Shown here piece by piece: positions 36,801 through 47,715 of a DNA stretch of 64,000 nucleotides. Source of the stretch: Cytidiella melzeri (Eukaryota > Basidiomycota > Agaricomycetes > Polyporales > Irpicaceae). The stretch covers positions 1 to 64,000 of the forward strand of contig JABYQR010000184.1 of the NCBI GenBank assembly GCA_022592445.1. The letters run 5' to 3'. Position numbers and translations under genes: made by a program. Under the pieces are notes generated by a model, which was given only the letters and a program-made list of their open reading frames with translations, was not told the DNA's origin and made no database searches. Each line of letters begins with the position of its first letter. Position 1 is the first letter of the stretch.

Positions 36801-37093
36801 CTCACCCGAACAACTCCGTCGTCGTGCACCTTCACATCCAGACCAAACTTGATCTCTGGGTACAGCGAAGACTTTACCGCTGCGGTGAAGGACGCTTGAT
36901 CAGCGGAAATGGCGACAGAGCTAGCGTCCACGGTATATGGCGACTTCCAGTTGGGATTCTGGCTAGCGCGTTCGGCAAGAGCACGCCCTCTCCTACAGAA
37001 TGCTGCTTGTGAGCATGTCTTGAAGTCCTCCGTCTTCACTGCGAGGACGGCAGGGAGAGCTGCCAAGAGCAGTAAAGAGCTGGCAGCTCTCAT
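33838..37093 (-). CDS. Glucosidase II alpha subunit, glycoside hydrolase family 31
   Basis: A gene of about nine exons starts at ATG 37093. A signal peptide is evident ([18 protein letters not shown]) and is followed by [19 protein letters not shown], the typical start of ER glucosidase II alpha. The GH31 core follows: [37 protein letters not shown], the catalytic nucleophile segment [12 protein letters not shown] (near 35400), [24 protein letters not shown] with the acid/base Asp, and [21 protein letters not shown]. The C-terminal beta-sandwich domains end at 33838. The enzyme trims glucose from N-glycans in the ER lumen with a beta subunit, feeding the calnexin quality-control cycle. The gene looks intact. 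Confidence 0.92.
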
Positions 37094-37352
37094 CCTCTAG
37101 TAGGCTGTATTTACTGCCGCAGGGTTAAAGAGTCAGACACAGGCGAGGTTCAAGCACTGGTAAGAGCTGTCGTGGTCGTCGTAGTCGACGTGGAGGCCAA
37201 TTGTGAGAATCTTCGCCGCTAACTCGACAGAGTCGACACGTCAAGCCACCGTTCCCCGGTCACGTGAATGATTAAGCGCTGACGCTCGAACGCCCGTTCG
37301 ACGCGACCACACACTTGCGTTGAACCTTCTGCGACCTATTGCTAAAGTTTGC
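37094..37352. promoter_or_regulatory. Short divergent promoter between the glucosidase II gene and the Sld7-like gene
   Basis: Only 259 bp separate the two start codons, so the genes probably share a bidirectional promoter. A GTCGT-rich stretch lies near 37170-37190. Function is inferred from position. Confidence 0.45.
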
Positions 37353-38793
37353 AATGCTAGGGTCTACTCAAGCGCTACCAACACTTCCTCAGACACCAAA
37401 ATCCTCCGCATACACTGCCGTCCAGCATCGCCTTTTGTATCGTGGAGCACTTTCTCTACCGGATTCTTATTTACTTCTCGATGGAATCAGTTTCGTCGCG
37501 GAAACGCGTCCAAATCTTCAAGGAAGTCCCGCTGCGGACCTGTTCACCAACTCTTTAGCTCTGGTACTCGAATCTATGCGCGGCCGTCCTAGCTTGCACT
37601 TGTTAGGCACAGAAAGATTGCAGGACGTGTGGCTGGACTCAAAGACAAACGTCAGCGTGTCTGTGATTTAGCTTATACTCGTCATGGTGTTACTTACGGC
37701 CATATCTTGACCAGTTATATTCATCCCAACTCGATCTTGAGTCGACTGTACTTCCAGAACATTCTCTGCTTAGACGCAATAATCAGCGAAGAAAAGCGCA
37801 CGCATGTTGGCGTACGAGTTAGCCTTACAGAGAACAGTGCGCGACAATCTTGAGCATTTGCTTAGGCATACTGACGCTTTATAGGCGACCCCGACACACC
37901 TGACTTCCTCATATACGGCCAGCTCGTTCCCTCGCAGGATTCCAGCGAACAGTCCCTTCCATGTTCTTCGACTTCGGTCCCTGCAACACTGCAAATGTAC
38001 GCCGCTCGTATATTGACAGCCCCTCCTCCGCCTGTTATGCGATTACCGAGACCGGACGACCCTACGCCTCGTAAACCCTCTGCGTATGCTCTTGGCGAAA
38101 GCGCAAAGCGCAAACGGGAGATGTCCGGTGCCTCCCTCGTTCCTGGGGGCGGGATCAAGAAAGCAAAGCCGGGTCGGATAGAAACATCGCTTGAGGAAGA
38201 TGAGCAAGTCAGGAGGGCGAGAGAGGTCATGCTCCGTGGACCCTCAAAGATATCCCGCGAGAAATCAGAAGCGGATATCTTCAAGGTTCCGCCTCTTCCA
38301 ACTCGTAGTGCCTCGCTAGCTACCATGGAGACTGTTTCACACTCTTCAATGGATGTCTTTGGATCCGTCGGAGTGGTAAAGAACAAGGGTAAAGGTAAAG
38401 AGGGATATGGGGATCGCGGATCAACTGAGCTTGAGAAGGCGAATAAAACCGTGCGTGTGCTTACCGCTCTCATTGTTTCAACTCCTTACAATTTGTTATA
38501 AAAAAGGTTATCAAGCAAGCCACGGTTACGTGGCTCCGTAATCGCGGGCTCAAGAAAGGGGACACGGAATTCGACGACTGGTATCAGGCGATGTATCGAG
38601 GAGTTACTTTCGCACTGGTATGTTCGTGCGCATGATTGGTATTAAAACGCTCATTTTTTCTTAGCGAATCACTTCACGAACTCAAGCAGTCAATATTCGA
38701 GTGGTCGAACGCCTTCTTGAAGCACACGCCAAACTGTACACGAATGGGAACGGTGAGCCCCACATTAGCGGTAGTCAGGATGCTAGGAGATAG
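37353..38793 (+). CDS. Sld7-like protein (candidate replication-initiation factor)
   Basis: Five exons: 37353-37656, 37715-37811, 37885 to about 38460, then two short exons ending at TAG 38791-38793. The N-terminal part is weakly conserved (YRGALSLPDSYLLLDGI). The middle is disordered and basic, with KRKREMSGASLVPGGG and several Lys/Ser stretches. The C-terminal segment (VIKQATVTWLRNRGLKKGD, then DWYQAMYRGVTFAL, RVVERLLEAHAKLY) resembles the Sld7 C-terminal domain of agaricomycete proteins as I remember it. Sld7 binds Sld3 at replication origins in yeast. The assignment rests on that remembered pattern and needs a profile search. The end of exon 4 or 5 may differ, because a GTGAGC donor lies just before the stop. 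Confidence 0.55.
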
Positions 38794-39216
38794 ATAGTAT
38801 GTGTACAGCATGTTGTTGTTATAATATGATTGACACAGTAGCTCTTTAGGTTGTGGGGCGATGTGGCACACTCTTCACACAAGTCAACATAATCGATTCC
38901 ATTGTCGTTAAGCATGATATGCACGATCGACATGGACGCCTCATTTTGACGTCAATGGGACGCGGTCACGGGACCGTGTTCAGGCCTTAGCCCTCTTTAG
39001 ACCAAAGGGCTTCATGGCCACACAAAACTGCCATCGTCACAAAACCCATCTGCATGCCAAACCAATCGGCCTATATATCGGGTCTATTGGCCTCCATTGT
39101 TGCTTTATGGTTGTCTCAGTGGCTTTCTTCTGCCTAAACCAGTACTTACCATCTCCACAGTATAAAACCAAGGATGATCGTCCGCCCCTCCCTCCTTAAA
39201 TTCTGCCCTGTCTAAG
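38794..39216. other. Intergenic region
   Basis: 3' flank of the Sld7-like gene and promoter of the next small gene. No coding frame is supported. Confidence 0.45.
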
Positions 39217-39782
39217 ATGTCGGTAAGTAGAATTTCTACCAGCTGGACAGACAGGTCCTTACACGGTCCTTTAGCTATCTGCTCGTACTGCAAAGAGCCA
39301 TGTAGCTCCTTCCAATACTGCTATCAGTGGACAAGCTATCCCTCGCTCGCGCCATCGAAGATCGCCAGAAGACTCCTTTATCAATACTACGAGTAACGAC
39401 GACGGGTTCTCAATCTCTGCCTTTGGAGACCTATCAATGTCGGAAGCTTACAATGTCGCCGCGCCGACTACCGGAGAATACCCTCTGAAGCTCAAAAGGA
39501 CGCGTCCACCGAAGCCGAGGAAGATGCAGCTTGCGAGGGATCGTAAAGATGAGAGCACATCGACGGTGAGATGCTTGTTTCCAGATGAAGTCTAAAGTTG
39601 GCTGACTGGCTTGGTCTCGAACGAACTTGAAGCTGCTACAGCATCTGTGTTCGCCGTCGCTGAACTACCCTCTCTCGCCTGCTAGCGACTTCAAGCGTTT
39701 CGTCGAGGGCCTGCAGTCAGCAAAAGCGGCGTCTCCTTTCAAAGCTGAATCGTCCCCTTCTGGCAAGAAAGCTCACAACTGA
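39217..39782 (+). CDS. Small basic/Ser-rich protein of unknown function
   Basis: Three exons: 39217-39222 (only ATG TCG), 39275-39565, and about 39633-39782. The first coding exon contributes two residues before a GTAAGT donor, which is a short but common basidiomycete pattern. The joined protein reads MSLSARTAKSHVAPSN and is about 145 residues. It has a basic patch RTRPPKPRKMQLARDRK and a hydrophobic-acidic SISAFGDLSMSEAY segment. The final exon includes SPASDFKRFVEGLQSA, which looks like a short amphipathic helix. The acceptor of exon 3 could also be nine bases further on without changing the frame. No family was recognised. Confidence 0.6.
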
Positions 39783-40440
39783 TAATTCGTTGGTGATAAT
39801 AAGATTCCATCTGCGAGTCTGTGTAACGCGGCATTGTGCTATTGTCACCGAACTCTACGACAGCTACGACCTCCATGTACAAAGCCATTCGGATCTCATG
39901 AATGTCTGTCCACAAAACCCTCGGCCATAGACTATCTTTAAGACTTATTGTTAGTTTGTGTCCGTGTTGCTACCGTGAATAAGGCACTCGGCGTAAAATG
40001 CTACTACGGGTGCTATGATCATTTTAGGTAATTCTGGTCGAGGTCCCCATGACTAATGGCCGGTACTTAGCTAATAACCACCACCACGACACGACCAAAC
40101 GTCTACGACAACCTGCAGCCATTTCAAACCAATATCTCCTCGTACTTTTCGTGCCGGACCACCGCTGCAGTGTGCCACTACTGCTACCGGCTTGGCTCCT
40201 CAAGTCATCGTGACCTTGTGGAAACGTGCGGTGTACATGTTGCCCACGCATTGACCGTGATTGAAGTTTGGTTATTTTCTCCCTGCAGACATCTTTGTCT
40301 CTTTCACAACGTTCGAAAGTAGCCCTTATATAGGACTGTCCAAGCTTTAATGACCAGTTTCAACGAGGATTACGCCCCTGAGTTCCTCTGACTTGCATCG
40401 TGGCCTGCTTGCACTTCCCTTTCACCCCTCGTCGAGCCAG
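39783..40440. other. Intergenic region
   Basis: Nothing recognisable apart from a CT-rich promoter-like stretch in the last 150 bases before the ATG at 40441. Confidence 0.45.
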
Positions 40441-42135
40441 ATGTCTGCTGACAGTTTGCGAGATGAAGCGGGAGAAGGAGAAGATGTTGGGGGGCTTGTA
40501 GTGGACAGCGACAATTCCTGGAAGGTCCTCCTCCACGAAGTCGATTGGACCTACCGCAGGCGATATCTCTGGACGGAGACAGGCGAAAGGCTCCCAGCAC
40601 ACCCGCGGCCTCCTTACTATTGTGACTTTCTTGCTTGTGAAGAGGACTGCCCTGCGGAGCTTGGTTGCCCGCTGTTCGATGAAGATGTGGAGCTCAGCGA
40701 CTCGCTTGTAGGGGTGCAAGGGGCGGAGGATATTGTCACGCGGTATGAATTAGCGGTTGGGATAGCGTATGAACTCGACTCAAGTCTCGCTATCTTCTAT
40801 CCTACTCATCATCCTTTGTTTCTGGGAGAGTTGAGCGAGGATGAGAGTGCTCGTGTTCATTCCCAATGGGGAGAACTCGTCGATCGACTTCTGGGCGGGA
40901 TCTTTGCCCCAGGCGACTTCACAGTTGCTTTGGATCCCGAGTATGGTGTCAACTTTTTGACCGTAGACTCTGCCAGTCTCTCAGGCAAGATACCCTCCAA
41001 CACCCATACTTCTCCAGATGCCATTGACCTCACTGATTCAGACACATCGCTCGACTCGGACTCAGACCCTCTGCCAACCACACCCGACGCTGACAAGAAG
41101 TTGTATGCGGAGGCCTTGTTCGACGAGAGGGCCCGAGGCGACGTCCAAGACGGCTCAGTGTTCTCACCGTCCCCATCCAAGCCTAAGTTGAACGCCTCAG
41201 CACTGTCCTTTGTTCCCGCGTACAACTCAGAAGGCGGCTCTCCTCCTCCATTCTCATCGGATTCTCCGTATGTATCACCTACATACGAATTTCACTTCCC
41301 TTCCCTAAACAACCAGTCTGCAAACCGAAACAAGAGCCGATCAGTGCCGCCGCCGCTCCGAAGAGATGAACATGGATTCTACACCGAGGTGTCTGCCCAG
41401 GCAGCTACTCGCTCTTCAATGCCCAGGAGAACACCAGGTAGAATGGTGTCAGAACTCTTGGCTGATTCTCCTTCCCCAACGCGCTCGATGAGGCAATCTT
41501 CGAAAACTCGTGAACTGGTAGATCGATTAAGATCATCGGCGCCATCTCGTCGTCTCAGGAAGAACAAAGGCGAGGCTAGCTCTTTGCACCACTTGATGAG
41601 CTCTATGCACTGTGGCGACAATGATGCTGCTGCTGCTGTTGACAAGGATGTTGATGATGAAGATGGGTGGATCATGGGTGGGATCATGGGTGTCGAGGGT
41701 GCCGAAAAGGTGTCGGGATCCGTGGGGCAGGAAGACTGGGTTCAAGGATTGTTTCAGTGCCGCTCACCATCGCAGTTGCATTCAAAGAAACAGAGCAAGC
41801 ACGAGCGTTCATCCAGCACCAGCACAGTCTATACCACCAGCAATACTCCATCTTCAGCTTCCTCACAGTTTAGCACTCTGCCTTCACCAGCGACTTCAAT
41901 GTCATGCGCCCGTGCTCCTCCCAAACCACCAGTTTTCACTGGCCAATTCCCTGCCGTTCCACCTTACGTAGCGTTCCCGGGTCCATATGCAGCATATCCA
42001 GGTTTGATGCCACCAGCAATGGTCCCTGCGTCAGCAATGATGCCGCTGCCACAAAGTTGGGGTATGCCCATGCCCCCTGTATTGGCCCCAGCAGTATATC
42101 CCAACGTAATGCCTGTGTACGTCCATCGTGGGTGA
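40441..42135 (+). CDS. Disordered protein with a PAM2-type poly(A)-binding-protein-interaction motif
   Basis: A single exon starts at ATG 40441 (MSADSLRDEAG); the frame is open further upstream but only from a non-ATG codon. The protein has about 564 residues. The N-terminal 160 residues look folded and contain tryptophans and cysteines (WKVLLHEVDWTYRRRYLW, FLACEEDC). At about residue 249 it has KLNASALSFVP, which fits the PAM2 consensus LNxxAxxFxP that binds the MLLE domain of poly(A)-binding protein. After that come Ser/Pro-rich stretches, an acidic AAAAVDKDVDDEDGW block, and a Pro/Met/Ala-rich end (AYPGLMPPAMVPASAMM). A role in mRNA translation or turnover is inferred from the motif alone. 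No family was recognised. Confidence 0.75.
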   Translation: MSADSLRDEAGEGEDVGGLVVDSDNSWKVLLHEVDWTYRRRYLWTETGERLPAHPRPPYYCDFLACEEDCPAELGCPLFDEDVELSDSLVGVQGAEDIVTRYELAVGIAYELDSSLAIFYPTHHPLFLGELSEDESARVHSQWGELVDRLLGGIFAPGDFTVALDPEYGVNFLTVDSASLSGKIPSNTHTSPDAIDLTDSDTSLDSDSDPLPTTPDADKKLYAEALFDERARGDVQDGSVFSPSPSKPKLNASALSFVPAYNSEGGSPPPFSSDSPYVSPTYEFHFPSLNNQSANRNKSRSVPPPLRRDEHGFYTEVSAQAATRSSMPRRTPGRMVSELLADSPSPTRSMRQSSKTRELVDRLRSSAPSRRLRKNKGEASSLHHLMSSMHCGDNDAAAAVDKDVDDEDGWIMGGIMGVEGAEKVSGSVGQEDWVQGLFQCRSPSQLHSKKQSKHERSSSTSTVYTTSNTPSSASSQFSTLPSPATSMSCARAPPKPPVFTGQFPAVPPYVAFPGPYAAYPGLMPPAMVPASAMMPLPQSWGMPMPPVLAPAVYPNVMPVYVHRG

Positions 42136-43163
42136 AAGGGCCATATAGCCAGTCCTGGTCTTTGCGTTCCGTGAGTCTATATCATCCGTCACCCAACAAT
42201 GGCTGACTGAACTTTCCTCACAGCTGGGCCCCGTCATCAACCATGATAGGTCTCCTTGCAAGTGCCCAGTCTCATCTTCATGCCGCTTTCTACCGTTCGT
42301 TGATTATGCTTATGCTATGCCGCTGCCTCTTACTTCTATCTATTTCCTTCTCGCCGTCTATTAATCTCCTTCTCTTCATACTATCACCTCATGTATATAT
42401 AACTCAGTTCAGTGCACGTTAGGCTTCGGTAAAGATGATCCTCTTCCACATTTTTGTGTATTATAATAGCTACAGAGTACAACCTGGCAACTTCTTTTTT
42501 CCATCCTCATTGATCCTGAGAACTAGACGTGTCGTTGAGTAGAAGATGACGTGCAACAGAGGATGTGCAGTGGCCAAGTTCGATAGCTTTCATTTCAAGC
42601 TGTACAGAGTGAAGTCACGAATTGTGACACGGTCATGAGTCACGGTGAACTGTGCGAACTGGTGGCCATCTGCAAGCCTCTTTGCACACCGTGAACACCC
42701 GATCGTCATCATTGAAACGACCAACCTGTTCAAGCTCGAGTTGTTTGTCTTACATGCCCTCATAGCCAGCCGTCATGTTGTCCACTGCCGGGAGCGAGAA
42801 CCCTCAGCAGAGTCGGGGGTCACAATCGCAGTTTGCCGCCATCAGCCCGCACCTAGCGGAGTTTCATTAGTGCTGACTGGGAGATGAACGTCAAGTGTTG
42901 ACCGTGGCCTGTACATCTGAGCAACTGGCAGGTACGCATACTTTCGAACCTTGCTATCAGTACTGACTTATCATCTTTGCTTGCCATAGGTTCTCCGTGT
43001 CAACTCGCTGGTAACAGAACAAAGCTTGTACATTGTTGACAGCTGCAACATCCGAGTTCGAGACGAGTGGTAACCTACTGTTGTCGGTACGTCGGTGAGC
43101 ACTGTCCCCTTGAAAGTGTATCAGTCTTTTCATAGATCAATAGCTTATATGCAAGCACAAAGC
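42136..43163. other. Intergenic region between co-directional genes
   Basis: About 1 kb. The start is pyrimidine-rich 3' untranslated sequence with a possible untranslated-region intron (GTGAGTC near 42171). Nothing else was recognised. Confidence 0.45.
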
Positions 43164-43760
43164 ATGACCTCGGGCCCATCACTGCCCGCAGACTTCAAGA
43201 GCGTCTACCGTCTGTTCCTGAGGGCTACTGCTAGCGCGACTCTACATTCACCCCGCGGGACCAGACATCTTCGAAGGCAATGGAAACCGTTTTTCCAGGA
43301 AGCCGCGATCAAGCACCGCAAGCTTCATGATTCCAATCATGAAGCAGAGCATCAGAGCTTATGCGCCTGGCTGAATGAATGGGACCGGACAGGTAAGTGA
43401 GTACAGCATCGTGTGTGACAAGAAAATGACTCAGCTGAACTAGTTGACAATACCATGTTGTTGCTGTACAACTCCTCGCACAGCCGCGGGCTGGCTAGCA
43501 GACTGACTCGAAACCTCTCCCTCCTTCACAGGATCATCGACACAAAACGACCGGAGGTATTATGGAAGCCTCAGCTCAGTCCTGACTCTTCAGAATACCA
43601 GATACCAAAATCCTTAACTACAAACACACCCAAACAAGCATTCGCTCGCAAGGGAGAAGAGCTCAGCAGACAGTCGTGGAACGCTATTGGAGAAGTCGTC
43701 AGAATGGCTGAGGGAACAGGTCAACTATCCTTAGGACGAATAATCAAGAATATGACATGA
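43164..43760 (+). CDS. Small LYR-like protein, probably mitochondrial
   Basis: Two exons, 43164-43392 and 43444-43760, joined by a 51-nt GTAAGT...TAG intron (WDRT then VDNTMLLLY). The N-terminus SVYRLFLRATASATL resembles a LYR motif (L-Y/V-R followed by a basic residue), typical of small mitochondrial proteins that help assemble respiratory complexes or Fe-S proteins. Further on are SSHSRGLASRLTRNLSLL and, at the end, AIGEVVRMAEGTGQLSLGRI. I recall similar proteins of unknown function in agaricomycetes with the same two landmarks. The total is about 181 residues. The LYR assignment is by motif only and is tentative. Confidence 0.6.
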
Positions 43761-44542
43761 GTCAGTCTTTTGGATCCCCGGTATGCCCTGCTACGTGCGT
43801 AATCAAGCCAAGATGTTGACGTCTCTTGCAGCGTGCCCAGCCTCCCTGCGGCACATTCTTCCACCACTCTCACCTCGGGGATACGGTCCAACGGGGGCTG
43901 TGCGCTATTTACATCTATCTGGTTGCTACAAGCTTGAAAGATGTTTGTTGCGCCTTTCGGCAAACTTGGGTGGCGCGCAAGATGTGATGTCAGGACCGTG
44001 CTTGGTGCGCTGGAAGCCTCATGGTTGCGTAGACACCCTGGGAAAGCTGCAAGAGATCTATGTTGTCTTCAGCAACATGTCATCGATTTTGTTTTCCCTT
44101 TTCGCCATCATTAACCATTTCGCCATCACGTGATGCGGTCCTCTGGTTTAAAACTTTTCGTTGAACTTCGTTCTCCCAAGATTATCAGACGCGAGCGGCG
44201 ATTCAAGCACTTTGCTGTTCAGGCCGACGTGTGCGAACTAACACAGCTGCCGCCACACAGTCATCGCCGCCCTGTCGCAGACGTGAATTTCTGTCATTGT
44301 AACGTCAAAGCATTGGCACCATGACGGCGCTAGAAGCGAATGGTGGATACATGAAGGGCAGAAATGCCGACGTAGCGACGTCGATCATTCGTCAATTGAT
44401 AGGTATGTTACTGCGTTTCGTCTTGCTATTTCTAAAGCCTCAGCTAGACGACAGCTTCTGTTCCCTTTAGCCCTCCGGTCCCCCATTTCGTTCATTTTTG
44501 TTCGCATTTTCTCCGCCCTTTCACTTTCGTGCTTTCCTCACT
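43761..44542. other. Intergenic region with an upstream AUG exon candidate
   Basis: Mostly without coding features. At 44321-44400 an ATG in good context (CACCATG) opens a short frame that runs into a GTATGT donor. It probably belongs to the 5' leader of the downstream gene. Confidence 0.4.
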
Positions 44543-45852
44543 ATGGCTCCTTCTGCTGTCGTCAAACATCGTTTTCAGAACTCATTGGATATGATCGCCG
44601 CGCGATCCCTGCGCACCGTTGATTGCTCCGTCCAGTCTGGAACTGGCAATGCCTGGTGCATCATAGACTCGCCTACACTCGGGAAGATGTCGAGTAGCTT
44701 CGAGAAATTGGACGGGTCTCTGAGGCTTGAGGAGTCTACAATGGCAACTGGGTCCAGACTGGTAAGTCTGTCGTTCAGCATACACCACACATACTGCCCT
44801 TCTCACGTCCCTTTCAGGCCACTCAAGCTGTGTCTGTCGCTCCGCTGAATGTGAGGAAGAACGTGAAGAAAATTCGTCGGAGAGGGCTCGTCAGTGGTGT
44901 GCACCTCAATTTGCCGCCTTCACCGATGCCCACGCCCTCTCCACCGCAAACATCTATCACGTTTACGGCCGAATGGGACTTGACCGAGAAATCATTCGTA
45001 TTCACTCCTTTTGATGCCTCATGCCCCCTGGCTCCCACAACCACCCATTTTACGTTGGAGTCCAGTCCGATTCCCCTGAACGTTGACGAGGACTACTCCC
45101 CTTACAGTCCTGCGCTTTCCACCCCGTCAGTGTACAGCATGTCCATCTCTAGCCCACATCACCCTGGCTTGTCTACCATCCAGACGACCTGGGAAAAGAA
45201 GACTGCGGCATCAAGCATGACATCACGATCTGCATCGTCGCCGGATAGCGCCAACAGTCCCCCCAGCACGCCCGTCTCGCCGATATTTGACGATGAGTCG
45301 CTCTATTCCCATGGCCGCAAGCTCTCACAGTCTACGGTAGCGTCGTCTGTCGCGGAGTTATCTGAAGACGAATGCGCAGATGCCTCTCAGAAAGACGATA
45401 TCGATCAGTTCATAGCACAGCTCAACTCATCCAAGATACCCAGCGTCAGCGCTGATGATCGCAATGTTGATTCGGACCTTAACCCTAGGCCTGAGCAGCT
45501 CACGCCCCTGAGCGCACTCGAGCAAATCCTGTACCGTACACCAGCGACAGAGCCTTCACCCCTTTGGCATCCTGCCTCTGCGGATCCGATCAAAAAACCT
45601 TCTCGTGCTCGCAGGCCACTGCCAGACGTTCCTATCAGCGCCAAATCCACCTACAGTATTTATTCACCAGACGTAAGTCTTTCGTTGTCAGACCCAAGGA
45701 CCGCGCTAACATCATCTTTGTTGTAGTCAAAGAGTCGGTTCTCACCTGTGTCGCCTTTGACATCAGCGTGGCCCGTTCGCAATTCGTTGCGTCACCAGCT
45801 CCAGACGCAGATTCGCAACACATTCTTTGGCGGTCGGCTGCCCAGAAATTAA
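44543..45852 (+). CDS. Ser/Pro-rich protein of unknown function
   Basis: Three exons: 44543-44761, 44818-45672 and 45727-45852, joined by short GT-AG introns in matching phase. The protein is about 399 residues. The N-terminal 75 residues look globular (FQNSLDMIAARSLRTV, then GNAWCIIDSPTLGKMSSSF). Then come a basic RKNVKKIRRRGLVSG patch, a long Ser/Thr/Pro-rich disordered region with clusters of SP/TP sites (possible proline-directed kinase targets), and an acidic ELSEDECADASQKDD stretch. The C-terminus is basic (RLPRN). No known domain was recognised. A second gene with the same general style lies at 40.4 kb, but I see no shared motif. Confidence 0.65.
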
Positions 45853-46287
45853 GGGTGCATAGTTGTGAATTACGGACCTCGTAGTGCTTCCTCGGACACT
45901 TCCTGACGAAATTCCACGACTATTTATGTGATATTTTGGCCTTTTTGTGTTCGCTCTTTTTAACCTATTTCCCTTTCTTCGCCGGCTTTCCATGCCGCTG
46001 CACTCCTTTCGTTTTTCATGTTCGACAATCCAATGTTGTATTACTAGTATTAGCACGCCGGAAGTAGGGCATCCGGCAGCATATAGAGAGGAGTTTGATT
46101 CTCCCAAACCACAGCAATAGTGTCGTGCGTCGAAAAGGAGGCCCTCCTCTATGAGCGCTGCCGCTTACTCTGTGCCACCATGAGTCCATGACGAAGCGCT
46201 GCCTCAAAGCCGCTACGTGCTTCAGTCAAAGAGCTGAGCTTCCCAATCACTCTCCATCGCAACGTCTTCGACACAAAAATCATAAGC
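45853..46287. other. Intergenic region between co-directional genes
   Basis: 3' region of the Ser/Pro-rich gene and promoter of the GGPP synthase gene. Nothing specific was recognised. Confidence 0.5.
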
Positions 46288-47715
46288 ATGGCTGAAGAAA
46301 TGCGTTACAGCGTGTTAGAGGTGCTTGCCAGGGCATCAGAGTGGTCTGTAGGCAATGAACAGGTAAAAAACCTTTAGTCTACTTGTCATTTTGTGTAGCA
46401 CTCAGTACATTGCGCCTCCTTTATAGGCATTACTTGAGCCTTACACACACATTAGCTCAGTTCCAGGCAAAGATATTCGTAGCCACATGACCGCAGCATT
46501 CAATGCGTGGCTTCAAGTACCCTCAGACAAATTGATTACTATTTCGCAAGTAATCAGTATGCTGCACAACGCTAGTCTTCTGTACGTGTTTTTCTACCAC
46601 TATCAGCTGATTATTCTTACTTACTATCCCAGCGTGGACGACATTGAAGACGACGCTCAACTTCGGAGAGGAGTTCCAGGTGAGTGAGCTAATCGCTGAT
46701 TAGGACGCATGTTGACTAGCACTGGAGCTTCCCACAAGATATATGGGATACCGCAGACAATCAACACCGCCAACTATGTATATTTCCTCGCCTACCAGCG
46801 ATTGTTTGCACTCCGGGCGAATGTGGAAGCCCAAGCCGCTCAGTCAGACTCCTCAGAAAGGCTTATCAAGAACACGGAGCTGGATAGAATTGTGACAGGT
46901 GCGGTCACGATTCACATATCCTCATGTTTGATTGAAGTCTCATGAACTCGACAGAGGAGCTTCTGTCGCTTCATCGGGGTCAAGGCCTTGAACTACTGTG
47001 GCGAGACTCGCTACAATGCCCTACGGAAGAGGAGTATATTGCCATGGTTAACAATAGTAAGCCCTTCAGTATATCATTGTATCTAATATTTTTGACAGCG
47101 ATGTCCTGTGTAGAGACGGGAGGCCTTTTTCGTGTCGCTGTGAAGCTCATGATGGCATGTGCGACCACCAATGTGAACGTGTAGGTCATACAAAACACTC
47201 GTTTTCCTTATACTCTGCCTCAGATGAGTGCCTCAGGGACTATGTCCCGCTGGTCAATTTGTTTGGAGTATATTATCAAATACGGGATGACTACATGAAT
47301 CTACAGAGTACAGAGGTAAACAGCCGCGCCGTATATTTCAGAGACCAGCACTGACATAACCCTGTCAGTATAGTGCAAATAAAGGTTTCGCGGAAGATCT
47401 CACGGAGGGCAAATTCTCGTTTCCCGTCGTACACGGCGTACGTTCGGATACGTCAAATAGACAACTACTCAGTATGTATCTGGCGTTTACGAGCCAATTA
47501 TCACTGACGTTGTCATAGATGTATTGCAGAAACGGCCGACAACTCCTACATTGAAAACCCACGCAATAAATTATCTGCGGGACCATACGAAGTCGTTTGA
47601 TTACACTCGCGCAGTGATGGCGACACTGGAACAACAGGTATACGACCAGATCAGGAAGTTAGGCGGTAATTCACACCTTGAGCAGATTATGCAAATGCTC
47701 CATGTTACCGATTGA
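46288..47715 (+). CDS. Geranylgeranyl diphosphate synthase (trans-prenyltransferase)
   Basis: A gene of about nine exons: 46288-46362, 46427-46581, 46633-46679, 46728-46899 and further short exons to TGA 47713-47715. The first Asp-rich motif is [15 protein letters not shown] and the second is [11 protein letters not shown]; both bind Mg-diphosphate. Before the first motif stands HNASLL, as in fungal GGPP synthases, which sets a C20 product; this length call is inference. Other family blocks are [46 protein letters not shown], and [16 protein letters not shown]. The enzyme condenses farnesyl and isopentenyl diphosphates, giving GGPP for protein prenylation and terpenoids. One acceptor (near 46727) ends in GAG, a rare form. 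No terpene cyclase is adjacent, so a housekeeping role is likely. Confidence 0.92.

Noticed and set aside
46030..46110. A tRNA gene, because of a TTTGATTCTCC stretch resembling a B box
   Set aside because: No matching acceptor stem, A box or anticodon arm could be folded around it.
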